Assembly: GCA_945614335.1 (NCBI GenBank)
Contig: CALZAP010000080.1
Span: forward strand, 1-6,602
DNA length: 6,602 nt
DNA from: an uncultured Prevotella sp.
GTDB taxonomy: Bacteria; Bacteroidota; Bacteroidia; Bacteroidales; Bacteroidaceae
Direction of reading: 5' to 3'
The translations under genes were made by a program, and so were the position numbers. Below, piece by piece: positions 1-5,285 of the stretch. Every line of letters starts with the position of its first letter. Positions within the stretch are counted from its first letter, which is position 1. Below the pieces are notes generated by a model. The model had not been told where the DNA came from, made no database searches, and saw only the letters and a program-made list of their open reading frames with translations.

Positions 1-123
1 GTGCTTGAAGCCATGAAGATGCAGAACAACATCGAGGCTGAGAACAGTGGCACCGTCACCTCTATCTTAGTAAACCAGGGCGACTCTGTAATGGAGGGTG
101 CCACATTGATTACCATTGGCTAA
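1..123 (+). CDS. Biotin carboxyl carrier protein (biotinyl/lipoyl domain), 3' end only
   Basis: The frame is open from base 1 and encodes the last 40 residues of a biotin carrier domain. The biotinylation motif EAMKM is present, with the acceptor lysine encoded at 16-18. It is followed by the usual second half of the domain (N-I-E-A-E..G-T-V..I-L-V..G-D-S-V..G), which folds as a flattened beta barrel. The protein carries CO2 as carboxy-biotin from a carboxyltransferase subunit to the membrane decarboxylase subunit encoded 13 bases downstream. That neighbour indicates a Na+-pump decarboxylase carrier rather than the acetyl-CoA carboxylase one. The start and any N-terminal linker lie outside the window. 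The first codon seen, GTG, is an internal valine, not a start. Confidence 0.93.
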   Translation: MLEAMKMQNNIEAENSGTVTSILVNQGDSVMEGATLITIG

Positions 124-136
124 AGACAAATAAATT

Positions 137-1294
137 ATGGGATTTACAGAATTTATAGCAGAGAATTTCACTGAGTTTCTTACCTACACTGGTTTTGCCA
201 ATGCAACGGCAGGAAACCTCATTATGATTGTGGTGGGAGCTGTGCTCATCTATCTTGCAATCAAGAAAGACTTCGAGCCTCTGCTGCTCATTCCTATTGG
301 TTTGGGCATCATTCTCGGAAACATTCCTTTCCGTGCGGATGCAGGTCTCGAAATTGGACTTTATGAAGACAATTCCGTCTTGAACATCTTCTACCAGGGA
401 GTGCGACAAGGCTGGTATCCACCGCTTGTGTTCCTTGGCATCGGAGCCATGACCGACTTCTCGGCGCTCATCGCCAACCCGAAGCTTGTGCTCATTGGTG
501 CTTCAGCCCAGTTTGGTATCTTTGGCGCATATATGGTGGCTTTGGCATTGGGTTTCGAGCCTAACCAGGCAGCCGGTATTGCCATCATCGGTGGTGCCGA
601 TGGTCCTACCGCCATCTTCCTTTCGTCGAAACTTTGTCCAAACCTTATGGGAGCCATTGCCGTTTGCGCATACTCTTACATGGCTCTTGTGCCGCTGATT
701 CAGCCGCCATTGATGCGTCTGCTCACCACTAAGAAGGAGCGCGTGATTAAGATGAAGCCGGGCCGTCAGGTAAGCCAGACCGAGCGCATCCTCTTCCCGA
801 TTATCGGATTGTTGCTCACCACATTCATCGTGCCTTCAGGTCTTCCACTGCTTGGTATGCTGTTCTTCGGCAATCTGCTGAAGGAGTCTGGCAAGACCAC
901 CCGTCTGGCCAAGACCGCCGGTTCAGCCCTTAACGATATCGTAGTGATGCTTCTTGGTCTCACCGTAGGTTGTTCTACCCAGGCCAGCGAGTTCCTTACA
1001 CTGAACACCCTGTTCATCTTCGTTGTAGGTGCTTGTGCCTTTATGGTGGCCACAGCAAGTGGTGTATGTTTCGTGAAGTTGATGAACCTCTTCCTGCCTA
1101 AGGACAAGAAGATCAATCCGCTGATTGGTAATGCCGGTGTATCGGCCGTTCCAATGAGTGCCCGTATCAGTAATAACCTTGGATTGGAATACGACCGCCA
1201 CAACTTCCTCCTCATGCATGCCATGGGTCCGAACGTTGCCGGTGTCATCGGTTCGGCAGTAGCAGCCGGAGCATTGTTAGGATTCCTGTCGTAA
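137..1294 (+). CDS. Na+-translocating decarboxylase beta subunit (oxaloacetate/methylmalonyl-CoA decarboxylase type)
   Basis: This is a 385-residue polytopic inner-membrane protein of the OadB/MmdB/GcdB family. It decarboxylates carboxy-biotin and couples this to Na+ export. Residues known to matter in Klebsiella OadB are at matching spacing: Asp155 in GGADGPT (D203), Tyr181 (Y229), and Asn327, Gly331, Ser336 and Arg343 in the NPLIG..GVSAVPMSAR segment (N373, G377, S382, R389). The C-terminal GPNVAGVIGSAVAAG helix is also typical. Hydrophobic segments lie at about 28-42, 49-61, 95-104, 116-138, 172-190, 218-245, 266-279, 291-317 and 366-384. The length is at the short end of the family's usual range. 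The ATG at 137 is 13 bases after the biotin carrier stop, in an A-rich context without a Shine-Dalgarno, so the two are probably co-transcribed. The substrate cannot be told from this subunit. Methylmalonyl-CoA (succinate-to-propionate route) or oxaloacetate are the likely options. Confidence 0.93.
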   Translation: MGFTEFIAENFTEFLTYTGFANATAGNLIMIVVGAVLIYLAIKKDFEPLLLIPIGLGIILGNIPFRADAGLEIGLYEDNSVLNIFYQGVRQGWYPPLVFLGIGAMTDFSALIANPKLVLIGASAQFGIFGAYMVALALGFEPNQAAGIAIIGGADGPTAIFLSSKLCPNLMGAIAVCAYSYMALVPLIQPPLMRLLTTKKERVIKMKPGRQVSQTERILFPIIGLLLTTFIVPSGLPLLGMLFFGNLLKESGKTTRLAKTAGSALNDIVVMLLGLTVGCSTQASEFLTLNTLFIFVVGACAFMVATASGVCFVKLMNLFLPKDKKINPLIGNAGVSAVPMSARISNNLGLEYDRHNFLLMHAMGPNVAGVIGSAVAAGALLGFLS

Positions 1295-1298
1295 AAAA

Positions 1299-1426
1299 TG
1301 AAGAGTGAAGAATGAAGAATGAAGAATAAGATAAACGCAGACTATGCGCACCCATACTTCATTCTTCACTCTTCATTCTTCACTCTTCATTCTTCACTCT
1401 TCATTCTTCTCTCTTCATTATTCATT
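1299..1426. repeat. Inverted arrays of a 7-bp repeat forming a potential long hairpin
   Basis: The left arm (1299-1326) is four tandem heptamers of TGAAGAR. The right arm (1357-1426) is ten tandem heptamers of the complementary CTTCAYT type. The 14-bp double unit CTTCATTCTTCACT occurs perfectly at 1357, 1371 and 1385, with one mismatch at 1399 and degenerately at 1413. Bases 1298-1317 are exactly complementary to 1357-1376, and also to 1371-1390 and 1385-1404, so a transcript could pair in several registers around a roughly 40-base spacer. The array fills the gap between the decarboxylase gene and the LuxR-type gene and ends 6 bases before the latter's ATG. It could serve as a weak terminator or mRNA 3'-end structure, but it is GC-poor and has no long T tract. 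Confidence 0.9.
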
Positions 1427-1432
1427 TAAAAC

Positions 1433-2020
1433 ATGTCCCCAAGTATAGCCATCATCGACCCCAACACTCTTGCCGCCATCGGGCTTAAGACGATATTGCA
1501 AGAGATAATGTCCATCATGCAGGTAGATACTTTTGGGTCGTTTGCCGAACTTCAGGCAAACAATCCCGAACAGTATTTCCATTATTTTGTGGCAATGAAC
1601 ATAGTGTTGGAAAACCGACAGTTCTTTCTTGAACATCGGGCAAAGACCATTGTACTTACTCTTGCACTCGATGATGCTGCCTCAATGAGCAACTTCCACT
1701 CGCTCTCTGTCAATGTGCCGGAAAAGCAATTTGTCCGTTCGTTGCTCGCGCTCGAACAACATGCTCATGCTCACGGGCGTAATCTTCCTCCCATACAGCA
1801 ATGCACTCGTCAGAACGTTCTCTCCGACCGAGAGATTGAGGTCTTGTCGCTTGTGGCTCAGGGACATATCAACAAAGAGATTGCCGACATACTCAATATA
1901 AGTATGCCGACGGTGATATCCCATCGCAAGAATATCACCGACAAGCTGGGTATGAAGTCTATTTCCGCCCTTACCATCTATGCCGTTATGCACGGCTATG
2001 TGGATATAAACAAGATTTGA
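1433..2020 (+). CDS. LuxR-family DNA-binding regulator with degenerate receiver-like N-terminus
   Basis: This 195-residue, probably cytoplasmic transcription factor ends in a clear LuxR/GerE helix-turn-helix at about 129-190. It shows LSDREIEVL (130-138), G144, NKEIA (147-151), LNIS, a TV recognition-helix start (160-161), H164 and NITDKLG. The first 110 residues look like a response-regulator receiver (MSPSIAIIDP at strand 1, a TIVLT strand, K98 near strand 5). The strand-3 phosphoacceptor aspartate is missing: around 51-58 the sequence reads YFVAMNIV. Only one acidic residue (D9) stands where a pair is usual. Phosphorylation control is therefore unlikely, and no sensor kinase gene is adjacent. 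The ATG at 1433 directly follows the heptamer array, with no Shine-Dalgarno and no recognisable TAnnTTTG promoter nearby. Target genes cannot be inferred from the sequence. Confidence 0.87.
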   Translation: MSPSIAIIDPNTLAAIGLKTILQEIMSIMQVDTFGSFAELQANNPEQYFHYFVAMNIVLENRQFFLEHRAKTIVLTLALDDAASMSNFHSLSVNVPEKQFVRSLLALEQHAHAHGRNLPPIQQCTRQNVLSDREIEVLSLVAQGHINKEIADILNISMPTVISHRKNITDKLGMKSISALTIYAVMHGYVDINKI

Positions 2021-2022
2021 GA

Positions 2023-3105
2023 CTACATTATTGTTTGCAGTATTCTTTCAGCTGTTCTTCCATCCCATCTGTCGGGAATAGACGACTTCTTCCATTTGTT
2101 TTCTGTCATGTCTTCCAGTGCTGTGGCTAATTTTTCAATGTCGTAGCCCACCAGTATGTTTGTACCTTGGTTTACGGTTTCAATATGCTCTGTATATTCG
2201 TTCAGCGTTATACACGGCACGTTGTTGAACGTGGCCTCTTCGGCAATGTTGCCCGAGTCGGTGATGATGCCACGGGCGTGGGCAGTGAGATAACCGAATT
2301 CCAGGTATCCCATGGAGTCTGTTATGTGGAAGTTTACCATCTTCTTGACGTATGGTTCTACCACCTCTTTTGCCATTCCCCTCAGTGGTGCGACAATGGC
2401 CATGCCTTTCACCTTATTATATATATAGTCCGTGAGCAGCTGTATGTACTCCTTGTTTTTCAGCAGTGCTTTCCTGTTGATGGTAAACACGATGTATTTT
2501 CCGTCTTCAATGCCTTTCTGTTGAAGGATGGCCGGTCGGGTGAATCTGTTGTAGTTATGGCGTAGAGTGTCGATGATGATGTTGCCCACCATGTAGATGT
2601 TTTGCATTTCTGCACCTTCACGGCTGACGATGCTGCTTGCTCCTGCGCCGGCAGTGAACAGCAGGTCGCTTAGTCCGTCGATCACGAGACGGTTCACTTC
2701 CTTCGGCATGCTGAAGTCGAAAGAACGTGTACCGGCCACGAGATGCGCCAGCTTCACTCCACGTTTCTTGCACACTATGGCCACCGCCATGGTAGAAGCG
2801 AGGTCGTCCACCACAATAACCACATCTGTTGGCGTGTTGTCGAGATACCTGTCGAAAGCCCCCATGGTTTGGCCTGTCAGTTCGTTCAGGCTTCCGCAGT
2901 CCACACCGAGATAAACTTGTGGTTTGTCTATTCCGAGGTCGTCGAATAGAGATTGCTCTATCGACATGTCGTTTTCTGTACCTGTATACACGAGCTTGAA
3001 GTCAATGTCCTTACCCGACTTTTTCGCTTTTTCACACGCCCAGACGATAGGAGCCAGTTTGATGAAGTTTGGCCTGGCCCCAGCCACCATAGTAATGTTA
3101 GTCAT
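2023..3105 (-). CDS. UDP-N-acetylglucosamine 2-epimerase-like protein, active-site motifs altered
   Basis: This 360-residue cytoplasmic protein of the non-hydrolysing UDP-GlcNAc 2-epimerase (WecB/MnaA) family has a GT-B-like two-domain fold. Family marks are GARPNFIKLAP (9-19, with R11 and K16), PKEVNR (134-139), VGNIIIDTL (173-181), DSGNIAEEA (283-291) and TEHIE..GT (305-315). Length matches real epimerases (about 360-375). By alignment from memory with E. coli WecB, the base D95 is kept as D101, but E117 becomes V123, E131 becomes K135 and H213 becomes N210. TGQH becomes TGTE (41-44), HGDT becomes VDDL (99-102) and PVHxNP becomes APLRGM (239-244). The frame is intact, so this is not a decaying pseudogene. 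True epimerases make UDP-ManNAc for surface polysaccharides; this one may be inactive, act on another ligand, or be a sensor. Its ATG overlaps the stop of the upstream lytic transglycosylase gene by 4 bases (ATGA), indicating coupled translation. Confidence 0.82.
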   Translation of the reverse strand: MTNITMVAGARPNFIKLAPIVWACEKAKKSGKDIDFKLVYTGTENDMSIEQSLFDDLGIDKPQVYLGVDCGSLNELTGQTMGAFDRYLDNTPTDVVIVVDDLASTMAVAIVCKKRGVKLAHLVAGTRSFDFSMPKEVNRLVIDGLSDLLFTAGAGASSIVSREGAEMQNIYMVGNIIIDTLRHNYNRFTRPAILQQKGIEDGKYIVFTINRKALLKNKEYIQLLTDYIYNKVKGMAIVAPLRGMAKEVVEPYVKKMVNFHITDSMGYLEFGYLTAHARGIITDSGNIAEEATFNNVPCITLNEYTEHIETVNQGTNILVGYDIEKLATALEDMTENKWKKSSIPDRWDGRTAERILQTIM

Positions 3106-4412
3106 ATATCGTATTTCTTTTTATGTTTCTTCGCTTTTTTTGCCATCATGCCCTGATAGCCTGTATGTGGGCTTTTCACGCCTTTGTATGATTGCCATCT
3201 TTGGCGTATCTTTCTCACGTAGTCTTCCGTTTCCGAGCCTCTCATATATCCGTATTTCACTACGGGGTCGCCGTAGAACTGCGGGTTGGCGAGTTTCAGC
3301 ACGTATTGGCTCACGTCGTCCCATGAGTGTTTGTTTCCACCATGTTTCTCCGTTAGTGCCATGGCATCCCTTATGTGGTTGTATCCGCCGTTGTAGCTTG
3401 CGAGCACGAAGTTTTGCTTGTTGTATCTGTCAGGAATGTCTTTGAACTTGGCTTCTAACTGTCCGAGATATTTCGCTGCAGCGGCAATATTGCTTTCCGG
3501 GTCGTATATTTTGTCGCGTGGCAGTCCGAGCATGTCGGCTGTTGATGGCATTATCTGCATCAGTCCTTGTGCTCCAGCCCATGATTTTGCCTTAGGGTCG
3601 AAGGTTGATTCCTGATAACATTGTGCAGCCATTAGTCTCCAGTCCCATCTTATTGGCTGGCTGTATGCTATGAACAGGTGGTCGTAGTGTGAAATGATAC
3701 CACCTTTTTTGTTGAGCATTGGAGCGTATACGCGTCTTACCACGCTTCTTGTACTGAGTATGAAGTCTTCCTCCTTCTTTGTCTCAGCCATGATTTCCGG
3801 TTTGTACCACTTGTTGAGCGAACTGATGAGCTTTTTCTTTTCGCTGTTCACCGCCCACTGTCCTATGGAGTCGTTTCCCGCGCCGCATAGCACCACGCTC
3901 TTGGCACTGTCCGCCGTCAGCCTTATGTCTTTCTTCTTTATCGGAAACGCCACTATGTCGGCGTCTCCGACAGCCACTTTTCTTATCATGTCGGCAGTGT
4001 CGCGACAGATCTCCACTCTCACTCCGACACCTATCCCCTCTGCATATTTCTGCACCATCAGGTATTGTAGCCCGAGCTGTTTTCCCCGATGGTCGTAATA
4101 TGTAGTCGGCCCACTTGTGGTTACTACGATAATCTCCCCGTTCGCCATTATCTGGTCGAGGTCGAAAACGTCCCCTTCTGGTATCGTGTCGTTCACTTCT
4201 CCCCATGGCGTAACCACCTTCTCCTTCTTTTCCGAGGAGCAGGCTGTGCATAGTGAAATGGCACCCAATATTAGTCCAAAAACTGATAAAAGGGTCTGTT
4301 TTTGCCTGTTTTTTGTACTGTTGGTCAACAAAATGCTCTTTTTTGACTGCAAAATTAGTGATTTTCTTGCACATTCTATCATTAATTCGTAATTTTGCAT
4401 CGTGATTTTCAA
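3102..4412 (-). CDS. MltF-like membrane-bound lytic murein transglycosylase, lipoprotein
   Basis: This envelope enzyme should cleave the MurNAc-GlcNAc bond of peptidoglycan to give 1,6-anhydro-MurNAc ends. From the ATG at 4412 there are 436 residues: a signal peptide with hydrophobic core LLSVFGLILGAISL (41-54), lipid-anchor Cys58 followed by SSEKKEK, a solute-binding-like domain (about 92-210), and an SLT domain (about 250-410). The SLT domain has catalytic Glu268 in YQES, SWAGAQGLMQIMP (277-289) and ASYNGG (338-343). The C-terminus is lysine-rich. This layout matches E. coli MltF, although the binding domain is short. The start is uncertain. ATGs at 4412, 4400 and 4382 give an unusually long n-region, while in-frame TTG codons at 4331 and 4328 would give a normal signal peptide of about 30 residues and lie downstream of a promoter-like element at 4350-4357. 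It is the first gene of a pair with the epimerase-like gene (ATGA overlap) and divergent from hisG. Confidence 0.88.
   Translation of the reverse strand: MKITMQNYELMIECARKSLILQSKKSILLTNSTKNRQKQTLLSVFGLILGAISLCTACSSEKKEKVVTPWGEVNDTIPEGDVFDLDQIMANGEIIVVTTSGPTTYYDHRGKQLGLQYLMVQKYAEGIGVGVRVEICRDTADMIRKVAVGDADIVAFPIKKKDIRLTADSAKSVVLCGAGNDSIGQWAVNSEKKKLISSLNKWYKPEIMAETKKEEDFILSTRSVVRRVYAPMLNKKGGIISHYDHLFIAYSQPIRWDWRLMAAQCYQESTFDPKAKSWAGAQGLMQIMPSTADMLGLPRDKIYDPESNIAAAAKYLGQLEAKFKDIPDRYNKQNFVLASYNGGYNHIRDAMALTEKHGGNKHSWDDVSQYVLKLANPQFYGDPVVKYGYMRGSETEDYVRKIRQRWQSYKGVKSPHTGYQGMMAKKAKKHKKKYDI
4350..4357 (-). promoter_or_regulatory. Possible Bacteroidetes -7 element for the lytic transglycosylase gene
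   Basis: Read on the minus strand this is TAATTTTG, an exact match to the Bacteroidetes -7 consensus TAnnTTTG. No clear TTTG -33 element stands about 20 bases upstream (around 4377-4381), so the call is tentative. If used, transcription would start near 4345. The translation start would then have to be one of the in-frame TTG codons at 4331 or 4328, not the ATGs at 4412, 4400 or 4382. Confidence 0.4.
4367..4397 (+). promoter_or_regulatory. Putative hisG-hisD promoter (Bacteroidetes -33/-7 type)
   Basis: TAATTTTG at 4390-4397 matches the Bacteroidetes primary sigma factor -7 consensus TAnnTTTG exactly. A TTG at 4367-4369 lies 20 bases upstream, in the position of the -33 element (consensus TTTG). 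Transcription would begin around 4402-4404, leaving an A/T-rich leader of about 30 bases before the hisG ATG at 4434. That leader is too short to hold a histidine-rich leader peptide with attenuator, or a T-box. Confidence 0.62.
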
Positions 4413-4433
4413 AATATATAATAAAAATTAAGT

Positions 4434-5285
4434 ATGTTACGTATTGCAGTACAGTCAAAAGGTCGTCTTTTTGAAGACACCATGAATCTGCTCGCAGAGG
4501 CAGACATAAAGATCAGTTCAAGTAAACGCACCCTCCTGGTGCAGTCGTCAAACTTCCCGTTGGAGGTGCTTTATCTCCGCGACGACGACATTCCTCAGAG
4601 TGTGGCTACTGGTGTGGCTGACATTGGTGTTGTCGGCGAGAATGAATTTGTAGAGCGTGGCGAAGAGGCCGACATTGTCTCTCGTCTGGGATTTAGTCGT
4701 TGTCGTCTTTCACTTGCCATCCCCAAGGATATAGACTATCCTGGTCTTGAGTGGTTCAATGGAAAGAAGATAGCAACCTCTTATCCTGGCATACTTCGAC
4801 ATTATATGGAAAATCACGGTATAAAGACAGAAATTCATGTCATCACAGGCAGTGTAGAGATCTCTCCGGGCATTGGTCTTGCCGACGCCATCTTCGACAT
4901 TGTAAGCAGCGGTTCCACACTCGTGAGCAACAACCTGCGTGAGGTGGAGGTGGTAATGCAGAGCGAGGCCCTGCTCATCGGCAACAAACAGATGGATGCC
5001 GAGAAGCGCAAGACTCTCGACGAGATGCTTTTCCGTTTCGCTGCCGTTCGCAGTGCCGAGGACAAGAAGTATGTGCGCATGAATGCACCTAAAGCCCGTC
5101 TTCAGGACATCATCGACGTGCTTCCCGGTCTGAAGAGTCCTACTGTCATACCTCTTGCCGACGATGAGTGGTGCTCTGTTCACACCGTTCTCGACCAGAA
5201 GCGTTTCTGGGAGATTATTGGCAAGCTGAAGGAGATGGGTGCCCAGGGCATCCTTGTCACACCCATTGAAAAGATGATATTATGA
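4434..5285 (+). CDS. hisG: ATP phosphoribosyltransferase, long form
   Basis: HisG catalyses the first step of histidine synthesis, joining ATP and PRPP to give phosphoribosyl-ATP, in the cytoplasm. The 283-residue protein is the long form, which carries its own regulatory domain and does not need HisZ. Visible motifs are the N-terminal IAVQSKGRL (4-12), DIGVVGENE (63-71) in the catalytic core, and the PRPP-binding stretch GLADAIFDIVSSGSTL (148-163) preceded by GSVEISPG. The C-terminal ACT-like domain (about 211-283, including SPTVIPL and the MGAQGILVTPIEKM end) is where histidine binds for feedback inhibition in this family. The ATG at 4434 follows an A/T-rich leader and a good promoter match. 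The stop overlaps the hisD start by 4 bases (ATGA at 5282-5285), so the two are translated together. Confidence 0.97.
   Translation: MLRIAVQSKGRLFEDTMNLLAEADIKISSSKRTLLVQSSNFPLEVLYLRDDDIPQSVATGVADIGVVGENEFVERGEEADIVSRLGFSRCRLSLAIPKDIDYPGLEWFNGKKIATSYPGILRHYMENHGIKTEIHVITGSVEISPGIGLADAIFDIVSSGSTLVSNNLREVEVVMQSEALLIGNKQMDAEKRKTLDEMLFRFAAVRSAEDKKYVRMNAPKARLQDIIDVLPGLKSPTVIPLADDEWCSVHTVLDQKRFWEIIGKLKEMGAQGILVTPIEKMIL

Noticed and set aside
766..1248. 160-codon minus-strand open frame inside the decarboxylase beta subunit gene
   Set aside because: It is antisense to a well-conserved membrane protein, and its translation shows no family motif.
1357..1426. CRISPR-like array
   Set aside because: The 7/14-bp units are contiguous, with no unique spacers and no cas genes nearby.
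1295..1432. Classical intrinsic terminator after the decarboxylase gene
   Set aside because: Pairing is possible, but the stem is GC-poor, the spacer is about 40 bases, and no T tract follows. It is recorded as a repeat instead.
2023..3105. Frameshifted or decaying epimerase pseudogene
   Set aside because: The frame is open for the full family length, with fold motifs in order and a coupled start. The substitutions are point changes rather than truncation or frame loss.
4398..4433. Histidine leader peptide with attenuator, or a T-box, before hisG
   Set aside because: The leader is about 30 bases of A/T-rich DNA with no run of His codons, no hairpin pair and no start codon for a leader peptide.
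3784..4458. 224-codon minus-strand open frame overlapping the lytic transglycosylase gene and the hisG start
   Set aside because: It is an alternative frame of the lytic transglycosylase gene. The translation is rich in Arg, Gly and His with no domain, while the other frame gives a coherent lipoprotein.
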